Source: Acrocarpospora pleiomorpha (GTDB lineage Bacteria > Actinomycetota > Actinomycetes > Streptosporangiales > Streptosporangiaceae). From it: DNA of 64,000 nt. Shown one piece after another: positions 44,384-53,658 of the stretch. Made by a program: the position numbers and the translations under genes. The DNA is taken from positions 28,285-92,284 of the forward strand of contig NZ_BLAF01000013.1 of the NCBI RefSeq assembly GCF_009687885.1, written 5' to 3'. The notes below the pieces were generated by a model that was not told the origin of the DNA, did not search any database, and saw nothing but the letters and a program-made list of their open reading frames with translations. Each line of letters opens with the position of its first letter. Position 1 is the first letter of the stretch.

Positions 44384-45081
44384 TCATCATCCAGAGCAGC
44401 TATCGGGCCGAGGACGCCGCCTACCTGGCACTCGCCGACGCCGCGACGATCGTGCCACACCAGGAGTGGCGGGTTATCGGCGGCCACATGGTCAACCTGC
44501 ATGTCCTGCACGCCGGCCTCGACCTCCCGCTCCGCGCCACCCGCGACGCCGACCTCGCGGTGGAGGTCCTCACCGTACGGCAGGGCAGCGTAGTGGATCA
44601 CCTACACGCGCTGGGTTACACGAACACCTCCAACCGCTTCACCCGGATTGTGGGGGCACACGAACTCACGATCGACCTGCTGGTGCCATCCACGTCGACC
44701 CGGCACGAGCCCAACGTTGACGTTGGCCCCATCGTGGCCGACGGGGTGCCCGGCCTCAGCGTCAGCCTCGCCCGACCCGGCCTACGACTGCCTCTACGCA
44801 TCACGCTGAGCACCGGAACCGAACTCCCGTTCGATGCGATCATCCCCGATCTAGCCTCTGCACTCGCCCTCAAGATCTTCTCGTACGGCTCGCGCTTCGC
44901 CACGCGCGACGAGGAGGACATCAAGCGCCTCTTGAAGATCGCACACGCGACCGGTCTGAACTGGCCCTCCAGCCCTACCTTCCGTGATGCGGCCAGGGTA
45001 GTCCACCGGTACATCGACACGCGCGCCCAGCGCGACGCCGAACTACGCGCGCTGGCCCGGACCATCGTCGGCAGGGCATGA
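44380..45081 (+). CDS. AbiEii-like nucleotidyltransferase toxin
   Basis: 233 residues. The nucleotidyltransferase motif is RVIGGHMVNLHVL, then ATRDADLAVEV (about 30-62), where Asp-x-Asp are the metal-binding residues. Later DLASALALKIFSYGSRFATRDEED is the helical segment with the Lys-rich D-x-x-D motif of AbiEii-type proteins. Such toxins block translation by transferring nucleotides to tRNA. Start overlaps the antitoxin gene stop, so the pair is coupled. It probably gives phage abortive infection or element maintenance. Confidence 0.75.
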   Translation: MIIIQSSYRAEDAAYLALADAATIVPHQEWRVIGGHMVNLHVLHAGLDLPLRATRDADLAVEVLTVRQGSVVDHLHALGYTNTSNRFTRIVGAHELTIDLLVPSTSTRHEPNVDVGPIVADGVPGLSVSLARPGLRLPLRITLSTGTELPFDAIIPDLASALALKIFSYGSRFATRDEEDIKRLLKIAHATGLNWPSSPTFRDAARVVHRYIDTRAQRDAELRALARTIVGRA

Positions 45082-45535
45082 CCAAAGAAGGCATCGCCGC
45101 CTATTAATACGCCGTGTGATAGGGAGTAGTTGGGGTTTCGCCCTTTCTCGGTTCCCCCCACACACGCGAGGTGATCCTGTGAGGAACCGACGGGCTAAAC
45201 CATGGCCAGCAACACCGGAATCGCCGCCCAGAGCATCAAACTATCCAAGCTCTCTGGCAAGCCCCGCTGACGACGTCGTTGCGGAACTTCACATGGAGCA
45301 ATCAACGGGCGGATCAGGCTGAGCGCGATGGCGGAGTGCCTGCGTCGCGTTCGATCATGTCCGCCATACGGCCGGCGTTCGGTATGACGCGACGTGAAGG
45401 TCAAGGCGAGCATTCCTCGCGACATTCCCGAGTCCTGGCGTGGCCAGAGGCGGGTGGTGCGGTACCGAAAATTCCGTTTCCCGCGTGGACGGACGGCGCT
45501 AAATTCTATGGAAAGACACTTCGCGGGAGGCCGTA
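45082..45535. other. Intergenic region
   Basis: 454 bases with no gene supported. A few small frames overlap but lack ribosome sites and protein-like composition. It may contain a promoter for the 45.5-47.3 kb pair. Confidence 0.4.
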
Positions 45536-46072
45536 GTGAAACTGCTCAGCAGCGTGCGGTCGGATGGCGCCGACCTGGCTCACCTGGCCGCTGAACTCGA
45601 CATCCCGACGATCGCCGGATTGCAGCATCAGGGCGACGTGTCCGTGATCCCCGCCGCGATGGCGTCAGAGGACCACCAGCACCCGATGACCCGAGTCCCG
45701 GCGGCTGGCGTCGCCGTGGTCCGTGGAGAGGCGGGCGGCCACACGCACCTCCTGCTCGCCTCCGGTGACGTTCGGTACGACGCTCGCGACGGCGCGGCGG
45801 ACGACATCACCCTCGGGTCGCTGAAGGTCGGCGACGGCGCGACCGCGTGGCTGGACCACCCGGAGCACGGCAACACCGGAATCGCCCCCGGCCGGTACGT
45901 GCTGCGCCGCAAGCGCGAACTGGCACCGCCTGTCATCGACCCTGAGACTCGCCGCAAGCGCGAGCAGGCCCGCAAGGAGGCCCGAAAGCAGGCGACACGG
46001 GCGCAGGCAGCCCGTGAGCAGGCGGCGCGTGAGCAGGCATGGAGCGCGACCGTCCGCTTCGTTGCGGACTGA
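45536..46072 (+). CDS. Hypothetical protein, partner of DUF6745 gene
   Basis: 178 residues; the GTG at 45536 follows GGGAGG. The N-terminus is mixed alpha/beta (AAELDIPTIAGLQHQGDVSV), with HTHLLLASGDV, and the C-terminal 45 residues form a strongly charged Lys/Arg/Ala helix with repeated EQAAR units, probably a coiled coil or nucleic acid binding arm. It is 13 bases upstream of the DUF6745 gene. The same small-plus-DUF6745 order is, to my recollection, common in actinomycetes; the function is unknown. Confidence 0.6.
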   Translation: MKLLSSVRSDGADLAHLAAELDIPTIAGLQHQGDVSVIPAAMASEDHQHPMTRVPAAGVAVVRGEAGGHTHLLLASGDVRYDARDGAADDITLGSLKVGDGATAWLDHPEHGNTGIAPGRYVLRRKRELAPPVIDPETRRKREQARKEARKQATRAQAAREQAAREQAWSATVRFVAD

Positions 46073-46085
46073 CGGCGGACTGACG

Positions 46086-47282
46086 ATGGCGGACCTGCGG
46101 CCCGCGCACGGCCACGGTCCGCCACCACCGGCACCGACCGCGGAGCAACAGGCGCTGCTGCCGTCGGTGCGGGACGAGTGGGTGGGTCACGGGCTGGCCG
46201 TGGGTCCGGCGGACCGGGCGGCGGCCGAGGCGGGCGTCCAGGACGTCTATCTCGGCGCCGGTCGGCAGCCCCCGGAGCACGTGATCTGGCTGGGCTCGCC
46301 GATGGCGGGCAGCATCGGTGCCGACATCCGCGCGGGCCGGCTTTCGCTCGTCACCAGGCGGGCCTGGCGGACACTGCCGGAACCGACCGTCGACACCATC
46401 GTCGAACGGGTGCCGGAGGACCCTCCAGAGACCGACCTGATCATGCTGGACCTCGACAACCTGGAGCGGGACCCGCGATGGGGCGGGTTGCTTGGCCGGC
46501 TCGGCCTCGACGTGACCGCTGCGGTCGAGACAGGGCTCGGCAAGGCTGTCGGCGCGGCCGTCGACCAGGTGGCTCCGACCTGGCAGGACGCGGAGCAGCT
46601 TCCCGAAGTGGCGGCACTGCCTCGGCTGGGCGCATTCCGCCCGCGGATGCTGCGGCAGCTCGCCCAGCTCGCCTTCCTCGCACAGTGCGGTGTACGGGAA
46701 CCGGACCGCCACAGCCGTGGCCTGCTCCAGGTGGGACGGTCGGCCGGGGAGTGGTGGCCGATGCGGAACAGCGTGATCCTCACCGAACGCCCCACCGAAC
46801 TGCACCACGACGCCGAAGGCCGGCTCCACCATCCGAGCGGACCGGCGGTGCGGTACCCCGACGGCTGGTGTCTCTGGGCGTGGCACGGCGTCACCATGCC
46901 GCGCGAGATCATCGAAGACGGCGTCCCGATCTCCCGTGCGGTGTCGCTGCGCAACTCGGAGCAGCGGCGCTGCGCCGTGGAGATGCTGGCCGGGCGGGCC
47001 GGCTGGCGTCAGGTCGTCAGCGAGGCAGGATGGCCACGGGTCGGTCAGGAGGCACCGGACCCGGGCAACCCTGGACAGGTCCTCAGCCTCTGGTGTGTCG
47101 AGGCGCTGTACGACGACCACCTGCACCTGCTGCTGATGACCAACGGAACGGTGGAGCGGGACGGCACCCGACGGGAGTTCGGCGAGCTGGTGCCCGGCTG
47201 GATCCGGGACCCGGTGCAGGCCGCCGCCTGGCAGATCGGTCTCACCCCCAGGCAGTACCGCGAGACCGTCCGGCGGACCTGA
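46086..47282 (+). CDS. DUF6745 domain protein
   Basis: 399 residues from the ATG at 46086. The core includes LIMLDLDNLERDPRWGGLLG, RLHHPSGPAVRYPDGWCLWA and WHGVTMPREIIEDGV, followed by SEQRRCAVEMLAGRAGW. The G-P-A-V-R-x-P-D-G-W string is the signature of the DUF6745 family. The protein has no membrane segment. It lies downstream of the 178-residue partner in an apparent two-gene operon. No enzymatic motif could be assigned. Confidence 0.7.
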   Translation: MADLRPAHGHGPPPPAPTAEQQALLPSVRDEWVGHGLAVGPADRAAAEAGVQDVYLGAGRQPPEHVIWLGSPMAGSIGADIRAGRLSLVTRRAWRTLPEPTVDTIVERVPEDPPETDLIMLDLDNLERDPRWGGLLGRLGLDVTAAVETGLGKAVGAAVDQVAPTWQDAEQLPEVAALPRLGAFRPRMLRQLAQLAFLAQCGVREPDRHSRGLLQVGRSAGEWWPMRNSVILTERPTELHHDAEGRLHHPSGPAVRYPDGWCLWAWHGVTMPREIIEDGVPISRAVSLRNSEQRRCAVEMLAGRAGWRQVVSEAGWPRVGQEAPDPGNPGQVLSLWCVEALYDDHLHLLLMTNGTVERDGTRREFGELVPGWIRDPVQAAAWQIGLTPRQYRETVRRT

Positions 47283-47285
47283 GCG

Positions 47286-47931
47286 TCAGTTGTCCTGGGA
47301 GGCGAGTTCAGCGATCTGGTCGGCGGCTTCGGCGAGGGTGGCGACGCTCTCGCCGGTCCAGGGCCCGGTCGTGATGACGGTGGCGTGGTCGATGCCCAGT
47401 TCAGCGAACGCCGAGCAGCGGGTCACGAACGACAGTGTTGACTCGCCGGGCTGCAGGCGGGTGGAGATCACCTTCTCGATCTGCTCGTACGGCCGGCTGG
47501 CCTCATCGCACAGCCCGCGCAGCACGCCGAGCTTGTGCCGCACCGTCGCGCCGCCGTCCGGCAGGTCGAACACGTTGCACGCGTCCGCGTATCGCGCGAC
47601 CAGCGGCAGGGTCCGCCTCTCACCGGTGCCGCCGATCAGAATGGGCGGGTGCGGACGGGCGACCGGCGCAGGGCTCCCTACTGGAGCCCAGTGTGCCGAG
47701 CCGTACGCGCGAGGTCCGCGCGGCGAGGTAGCCGAGCGTGGTGTACGCCTCGAGCATCTCGGTCTCGCCGGGGCGGGCGCCGTAAGGGTCGGCTTGCAGC
47801 AGATGGTCGGAGACCCAGACGCCGTAGAGGCCGCCGCGGTCGGCCGCCTCGGCGATCTCCGCGAGCTGCTCCCCCAGGCCGCGGCGCTCGTCCCGCCACG
47901 AGAAGTTGGTGATGCTCATGCTCAACCGCAT
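47286..47931 (-). pseudogene. LLM-class F420-dependent oxidoreductase with internal deletion
   Basis: The first 60 residues (MRLSMSITNFSWRDE, ADRGGLYGVWVSDHLLQ, LGYLAARTSRVRLGTL) match the luciferase-like monooxygenase start. Then only junk follows, and a different frame resumes with PHPPILIGGTGERRTL, RYADACNVFDLP, to the stop at 47286, the normal C-terminal part. About 130 central residues are gone. The join near 47690 carries an imperfect palindrome (GGGCTCC...GGAGCCC). The protein would have used F420 and acted on a small organic substrate; the deletion rules out function. Confidence 0.75.
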
Positions 47932-47990
47932 GGCAGTTCTCCTACGATCACGCGATAGCGGATGTGGGTGGCAACGCGTCGAACAGCACT

Positions 47991-48698
47991 TCACTTGCCT
48001 GTCCGTACGCGGTCGATCAGGCGGTTCCAGGCGATCAGCGGCTTGACCAGCGTCTGCTTGAAGTCCGTGCGGTCGTCGAGCAGCCGCTTGGCGCGCTTGC
48101 GGACCGGATTGGACGCCTTGCTCAGATGGCCGGCGTCGAAGGGCGGTTGCGGGTCGTATTCAATGGTCAGCTGGATCGCCTCAGCCAGTTCGCGGCCGGC
48201 GATCTCGCCGACCAGCCAGAGGCCCAGGTCTATACCGGCGGACACGCCGGCCGCGGTGACGACCTTGCCTGCCCGTACGATCCGCTCGTCCGGGCGTGGC
48301 GTCGCGCCCATCATCTTCAGCGGTCCCATGGCGACCCAGTGCGTGGTGGCCGGCTGGCCTTTGAGGATTCCCGCTGCCGCCAGGATCAGCGCCCCGCTGC
48401 ACACCGAGGTGGTCCAGGTGGTGGTCTCGTGGACAGTCCGCAGCCAGGCGAGGATTTCCTTGTCCACCATGGTGGTCGGCGTCGTCATCGCGCCCGGTAC
48501 CAGCACGAGATCCGGCGTGGGCGTCTCGGCGAGCGTGTGCGTGACGCCGAGCAGCAGCGCCTCCCCGTCCGCGACCAGCGGGCCGATCTGCTTGCCCACG
48601 AAGCGGATTTCGGTCTCGGGCATGCGGCTCAGCACTTCGTACGGACCGACCGCGTCCAGCGCGGTGGTGCCGGGGTACAGCAGGATCGCGATCTGCAT
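47991..48698 (-). CDS. DJ-1/PfpI family protein
   Basis: 235 residues. The N-terminus MQIAILLYPGTTALDAVGPYEV is the flavodoxin-like DJ-1 strand, and the nucleophile Cys sits in SVCSGALILAAAG near 110, with a His in GQPATTHW. The C-terminal extension (about 200-235, helical, basic) is slightly longer than usual. Such proteins are hydratases, isomerases (isonitrile hydratase-like) or regulators. It stands 56 bases from the next gene on the same strand. Complete and probably functional. Confidence 0.8.
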   Translation of the reverse strand: MQIAILLYPGTTALDAVGPYEVLSRMPETEIRFVGKQIGPLVADGEALLLGVTHTLAETPTPDLVLVPGAMTTPTTMVDKEILAWLRTVHETTTWTTSVCSGALILAAAGILKGQPATTHWVAMGPLKMMGATPRPDERIVRAGKVVTAAGVSAGIDLGLWLVGEIAGRELAEAIQLTIEYDPQPPFDAGHLSKASNPVRKRAKRLLDDRTDFKQTLVKPLIAWNRLIDRVRTGK

Positions 48699-48753
48699 CT
48701 AGCGACTCACCCGCGGCCGGTAGATCAGAGCGGCGAATACGAGTCGTGGCATA

Positions 48754-49320
48754 TCAGGCTGCCCGCTCGTAGACGAGAAGGTGGACGCCGTCGCTGAAGT
48801 TCCTCGTCTCGGCCAACCGCAGGCGCTTCGTCGCGCTGGTGTCGTCAAAGAGGCGTTTCCCGGCCCCTACGATGACGGGATAGACGAGCAGGTGCAGCGC
48901 ATCGACGAGGTCGTGCTCGATCAACATCTGTGCGAGCCGCGCGCTGCCATGCACGAGGATGTCCCGCTCGAACCGCTGCTTGAGCTCGGCGACCTCGTCG
49001 ACCACGTTCCCTCCGATGACCGTCGTGTTGTTCCACTGCGGGTTCTTGAGCGTGGTCGACACAACGTACTTGGGCATCGAGTTGAACTTGTCGGCCAACT
49101 CGCCCTCGTACTGCGGCCAGGCTGCCGCGAACGCTTCGTAGGTGGTGCGCCCGAGCAGTTGGGCATCGGCGGCCAACGTCTCGTCGGCCTTGAACTGGTC
49201 GCCCTCGGCGCCACGGGGGATGTCGTCGATCCAGCCGGCGCGTTTGAACGTCTCGGTGCCGCTCGGAGCTTCGATGACACCGTCAACGGAGATGTACTCG
49301 GTGACTACGATCCTGCCCAT
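48754..49320 (-). CDS. RibD C-terminal/dihydrofolate reductase-like protein
   Basis: 188 residues from the ATG at 49320. MGRIVVTEYISVDGVIEAP is the typical start, LLGRTTYEAFAAAWPQYEG matches the NADPH-binding strand, and YPVIVGAGKRLFDD the C-terminal loop. This is the DHFR-like group (YyaP type), with unknown substrates. The frame extends upstream to 49497, but the first 60 residues of that longer frame are out of character. It is divergent from the GlxA-type regulator at 49554. Confidence 0.8.
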   Translation of the reverse strand: MGRIVVTEYISVDGVIEAPSGTETFKRAGWIDDIPRGAEGDQFKADETLAADAQLLGRTTYEAFAAAWPQYEGELADKFNSMPKYVVSTTLKNPQWNNTTVIGGNVVDEVAELKQRFERDILVHGSARLAQMLIEHDLVDALHLLVYPVIVGAGKRLFDDTSATKRLRLAETRNFSDGVHLLVYERAA

Positions 49321-49553
49321 CAGAATTCTCGCCTCTGTTGAGTCGTGGTGCCCGACCAGTGGGAACAGCCACAGCGCGAGCACGGCGAACGTAACGACCG
49401 GCCACCTCGGCAGACAAGGCGCAGCGGTACCCATGGCCGGAATACTGGGAAACGTGTCCAGACGGACGACGCCACACGCGTCTACCATGGCCGCCATGCG
49501 AACATCGCGATGGGCGATCCGAATGGCGACCAGATGTTGGCCGGGACTGGAAC

Positions 49554-50555
49554 ATGTCCGGACAGACGACGCGCACGCCTAGCATGGGCGCCGGGCACGA
49601 GCGGCGCGTGGTTGTGGTCGGCTATGACGGCATCGAGTTGCTGGACGTCGCGAGCGTGACGAGTTGTCTTGACCTGGCCAACCGGCTCGGGGCCACGCCC
49701 GCCTACGACGTCCGGTTCGCGACGCTGTCGGGCGGGGCTGTGCGCTGCGACTCCGGGCTTGAGCTGCACGCTCAGGTGGCGCTGCGGAACGTGCCCGGCG
49801 CGGTGCACACGCTCGTCGTCTCCGGCGGGCTCGGGCACGCGGCGGCTGCTGCGGACCGCGGGCTTGTCGGCCAGGTCCAGCGGCTGGCCCGCAGCTCGAG
49901 CCGGGTGGCGTCGGTCTGTACCGGCGCGACCGTGCTCGCCGCTGCCGGCCTTCTCGACGGCAGACGGGCCACCACGCACTGGAACTACGCGGACGAGTTG
50001 GCCACCGCGTACCCCGCGGTGCGGGTCGACCCGGCGCCGATCTTCGTGCGGGACGACCACGTGTGGACGTCCGGCGGCGTGACGGCGGCGCTCGATCTCG
50101 CCCTGGCGTTCGTGGAGGCCGACCACGGCGCCGAACGAGCCCGCTGGGTGGCCATGGGCCTGGTCACCTACCTGCAGCGCCCGGGAAACCAGGCACAGAT
50201 GAGCATGTTCGTGCGCGCCCGCCGCCCAGAACACGACGTGGTGCGCCGCGTCTTCGACCACATCACGGCGCATCCCGACGCGGACCTGTCCACCATTCGC
50301 CTGGCCGCGGTCGCCGGTGTGAGCGAGCGACACCTCACCCGGCTGGTGGTGGAACACGCCGGCCAGACCCCGGCCCGGATGGTGCGGCACGCACGGCTGG
50401 AGGCAGCGGCCACCGCGCTGGTCACCACGGACCGGCCCGTCTCGTCGATCGCGAAGGCGACCGGGTTTCGGTCCGGCGAAACACTGCGCCAGGCGTTCAA
50501 CGCGTGGTTCGGCATCTCGCCGACGCACTATCGGAATGCGCACCGCCGACGCTAG
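49554..50555 (+). CDS. GlxA/AraC-family regulator with DJ-1-like domain
   Basis: 333 residues. N-terminal DJ-1/PfpI-like domain (VVVVGYDGIELLDVASV, with SVCTGATVLAAAG at about 122-134) and a C-terminal AraC HTH pair (about 230-330; LAAVAGVSERHLTRLVVEHAG and VSSIAKATGFRSGETLRQAF). GlxA-like regulators sense small molecules. Its promoter faces the DHFR-like gene across 233 bases. It could control that gene, the DJ-1 gene or the kinase gene at 50582. Confidence 0.8.
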   Translation: MSGQTTRTPSMGAGHERRVVVVGYDGIELLDVASVTSCLDLANRLGATPAYDVRFATLSGGAVRCDSGLELHAQVALRNVPGAVHTLVVSGGLGHAAAAADRGLVGQVQRLARSSSRVASVCTGATVLAAAGLLDGRRATTHWNYADELATAYPAVRVDPAPIFVRDDHVWTSGGVTAALDLALAFVEADHGAERARWVAMGLVTYLQRPGNQAQMSMFVRARRPEHDVVRRVFDHITAHPDADLSTIRLAAVAGVSERHLTRLVVEHAGQTPARMVRHARLEAAATALVTTDRPVSSIAKATGFRSGETLRQAFNAWFGISPTHYRNAHRRR

Positions 50556-50581
50556 AGGCCAGTCTGCCGAGGAGGTAGTGG

Positions 50582-52552
50582 ATGGCCGGTGACGGCGCGC
50601 GGCAAGCGTTCCTGCCCAGGCGCGTCTGGATGATCCCCACGGCGTTCCTCTGCCTCCTGCTCCCCGCCCGAGCCAGCGTCGCGGTGGACTACGGAAACGG
50701 CGCGACCGGCGCCGCCATCGCGGTCGCCCTGTTCGTGCTGCCGCTGCTGTACACCGTGCCGCGCGGCCGGGCGGTTTGGAATCGCCATACGTGGTGGCTG
50801 CTGGCCGCGCAGGCCACGCTGACCTACGTCCCGTTCCTCATGTTCGGCCAGACCTGGGTGGTCGGATTATCGGGCCTGCTCGCTGGGCTGGTGCTGCTGG
50901 CCGTCCGCGCTCCGCTGTCGTGGCTGCTTCTCGGGGCCATCATCGCGGCCGAGGGTGTGTTACGCATCGGCGTGTACGGCATCTATCCGACGCCGGGCTC
51001 CCAGTACTACACATGGGTGTTCGTCGTCCCGATCGACATGGCCCTGCCGCTGTTCGGTCTCGTACGCCTATCGGATCTGGTCGCGGACCTGCACGCGGCG
51101 CGCACCGAGCTGGCGGGGCTGGCGGTCACTCGGGAGCGCTTGCAGGCCGCGGAACGCCTGCAAGCGGCCGTCGGGGACCGCCTGGCGACGGTCGGCGCGC
51201 GCTCCAGGGCGGCCCTGGCGGCGGTGCAGAACAGCCCGGACCAGGCCCGCGCATACGTGACCGAAGCCGGCGGCATCGCGCGCCAGGCGGTGGAGCAGGT
51301 ACGGCGAACGGTCTCCGGCGAACGGTGGGAACATAACCGGCCAGCGCCGTGGCGCACCGTAGCACCGCGGCTGGCTCTGCTCGTCCTCGTCGCCGACCTG
51401 GGCGCGTTCGCGATACATCACCTGATGATCGTCGTGGACTCGCCGGCGGGTCCCGTGCTCACGGCGGCCGCCGTCGTCGCGATCGTCGGGATCGTCGTGC
51501 TGCAGCTCTACCATTCCCTCGCCGGACCGCAGGGCGGCCGCCCCCGCCGTTGGCACCTGACGTTGCCTCTCCAGGCGCTGTTGCCGTTCACCGACTATGT
51601 CCACGCATCCCTGCTCGGATTGCCCGGATTCCCGGCCGGCTCAGCGCTGCTGCTGCTCACCGGCAGGCGAGCGTGGGTCGCGTTCGCCGCCATCAGCTCC
51701 AGCATGGCGGCGTACTGGCTGCTGCTGGAGCCGGGAGACCTCGAAGGGGCTCTGTATCTATTCGGGGTGTCGGCCTCGACCGGCCTCGCGGTCTACGGAC
51801 TGTCCCGGTTGCGGGACATGGCCGAAGAGATGGAGGCCACCCGCCGGAAACTGGCGCGGGCGGCGGCAGAGCAGGAGCGGCTGCGGGTCGCTCAGGACAC
51901 ACACGATCTGCTCGGTCTGGGCCTGTCGGCCATCGCGCTCAAGTGCGACCTGGCCGGGCGGCTGATCGCTCGCGACGACGCCCGAGCGCAGGCCGAACTT
52001 CACGCGCTGGTACGCCTGGCGGCGAAGGGGCGCGCCGACATTCGCGCCGTTACCTCAGGGGACCACGGCCTGTCGCTGCGCACCGAACTCGCCGCCGCCC
52101 GCGATGTGCTGGCCACCGTCGACGTGCGCGTCGAGGTCCGGGCGGCGACACCCGGCGAGCCGCTGCCGCCGGACGTCGACGCCGTCCTCGCCACCGTGCT
52201 GCGGGAGGCGGTCACCAACGTGCTGCATCACTCCCTGGCCACGTGGTGCGAGATCGAACTGATCGTCAGCGCGGCCACGGTCAGCCTGCGCGTGGTCAAC
52301 AACGGCGCTAGCGGGAAGCAGCCGGCGACGCTACGCGTGCGGAAACAGGAGCGGCGTACCGGCGGTCACGGGCTGGCCAACCTAGCCGCCCGTGCTGCCG
52401 CTCAGGATGGACGCCTGATGACGCGCACCGAAGGTGGCCGGTTTGAGCTGACCGCACAGATCCCCCTACCGGCGGTCGTATCAGGCCGGTCGGATGGGGA
52501 GGAACGCCTCGACCCGGACAACCCGACGCAGGGCATGGGCGAGGTAACCTGA
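50582..52552 (+). CDS. Sensor histidine kinase with a second, degenerate kinase unit
   Basis: 656 residues. Membrane segments at about 15-175, then a helix pair lacking the His motif (about 180-245), a second membrane block (about 260-410), and then a HisKA_3 unit with THDLLGLGLSAI at about 440 and a HATPase domain (EAVTNVLHH at about 545; GGHGLANL at about 598). So only the second unit can phosphorylate. No response regulator is adjacent; the next genes are a LysR-type regulator and an ABC operon, so the partner must be elsewhere. GGAGG precedes the ATG. Confidence 0.8.
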   Translation: MAGDGARQAFLPRRVWMIPTAFLCLLLPARASVAVDYGNGATGAAIAVALFVLPLLYTVPRGRAVWNRHTWWLLAAQATLTYVPFLMFGQTWVVGLSGLLAGLVLLAVRAPLSWLLLGAIIAAEGVLRIGVYGIYPTPGSQYYTWVFVVPIDMALPLFGLVRLSDLVADLHAARTELAGLAVTRERLQAAERLQAAVGDRLATVGARSRAALAAVQNSPDQARAYVTEAGGIARQAVEQVRRTVSGERWEHNRPAPWRTVAPRLALLVLVADLGAFAIHHLMIVVDSPAGPVLTAAAVVAIVGIVVLQLYHSLAGPQGGRPRRWHLTLPLQALLPFTDYVHASLLGLPGFPAGSALLLLTGRRAWVAFAAISSSMAAYWLLLEPGDLEGALYLFGVSASTGLAVYGLSRLRDMAEEMEATRRKLARAAAEQERLRVAQDTHDLLGLGLSAIALKCDLAGRLIARDDARAQAELHALVRLAAKGRADIRAVTSGDHGLSLRTELAAARDVLATVDVRVEVRAATPGEPLPPDVDAVLATVLREAVTNVLHHSLATWCEIELIVSAATVSLRVVNNGASGKQPATLRVRKQERRTGGHGLANLAARAAAQDGRLMTRTEGGRFELTAQIPLPAVVSGRSDGEERLDPDNPTQGMGEVT

Positions 52553-52740
52553 CACACCGGCGGCAACCTCCCGGTGCACGTCGTCCGAGACGGCGCTCGC
52601 GGACGGACCGCAGCGAGCCGAGGCGGATTCGAGCGTGTGCCGAAGCATTCGGCTGAAGGTGGGATGGGCGCGCTGCGCTTCACGGAGTGGTAGCGTCGAT
52701 GAGACTTGTCGATCTGTCTGATAGGCGGCCGGAGCCCTTC

Positions 52741-53646
52741 ATGAGGCTGACAAGTGTCGACCTCAATCTTCTCGTTGCGCTGGATGCGCTGTTGACCGAG
52801 CGCAACGTCACTCGGGCGGCCAAGCGAACGTCGGTCGGGCAGCCCGCGATGAGTGCCTCACTGGCGAGGCTGCGTAAACATTTCGATGATCCACTGCTGG
52901 TGCGGGAAGGGCGGAGCCTGCAGCGAACGCCGCTCGCCGATGCGCTGGTCGGGCCGGTGCGGGAGGCGCTGAGCGCCGCCGAGGCGGTCTTACTGCGCTC
53001 GCCGAGCTTCGACCCGGCAAAGGACAAGGCCGCGTTCACGATTATGGCGGCCGATTACGTCACGATCGTGCTGCTGAGCCCACTGCTGGAATCGATCGCC
53101 ATGGAGGCGCCGCACATTCGAATCTGTATGCGTCCGGTCGATGCCGATTTCGCCGACCAGCTCCGCTCGGGAGCGGTCGACATGGTCATCATCCCGACCA
53201 AGCTCGCCGACCGGAAGTTCCCCTTCCCCCACGAGCCGCTGTTCACCGATCGCTACGTGCTGGTGGTCGATCGGAACCACCCTGACGTGGGCGATTCGGT
53301 GACACCCGAACAAGCCACCTCACTCCGGTACGTCGCCTTCAGCGGGGGAACCATCTCACCGATCACCAACGTGGATCTGGAAGCGCTGAATGTGCACATT
53401 CCGGTCGAGCTGACCACGGAGAGCTTCGTGGTGCCGCTGCTCCTGCTCACCGGAACCAGGCTGGCCACCATCGCGCCCGAACGTCTGGCTCTCAAACTGG
53501 TCAACGTGGCACAGCTGCGGATCGTGGAATATCCGTTGTCGCTGAGCGCCATCCACGAAGCCATGTACTGGAACCCTCGCGACAACGACGACCCCGCGCA
53601 TCAGTGGCTCCGCCGCCGGATCATCGACACGGCTCGCACCATCTGA
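52741..53646 (+). CDS. LysR-family regulator (NodD-like)
   Basis: About 301 residues from the ATG at 52741 behind GGAG; an earlier in-frame start at 52687 is less likely. HTH: DLNLLVALDALLTERNVTRA, followed by SVGQPAMSASLARLRKHFDD and LLVREGRSLQRTP; the remainder is the substrate-binding domain. It is convergent with the ABC operon of the leftward cluster, so it may regulate that cluster in response to an aromatic signal. Confidence 0.85.
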   Translation: MRLTSVDLNLLVALDALLTERNVTRAAKRTSVGQPAMSASLARLRKHFDDPLLVREGRSLQRTPLADALVGPVREALSAAEAVLLRSPSFDPAKDKAAFTIMAADYVTIVLLSPLLESIAMEAPHIRICMRPVDADFADQLRSGAVDMVIIPTKLADRKFPFPHEPLFTDRYVLVVDRNHPDVGDSVTPEQATSLRYVAFSGGTISPITNVDLEALNVHIPVELTTESFVVPLLLLTGTRLATIAPERLALKLVNVAQLRIVEYPLSLSAIHEAMYWNPRDNDDPAHQWLRRRIIDTARTI

Positions 53647-53658
53647 GGTGAAGGTGGT

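Noticed and set aside
45116..45594. Small frames between the toxin-antitoxin pair and the DUF6745 pair
   Set aside because: They overlap each other, lack ribosome sites and show no recognisable sequence.
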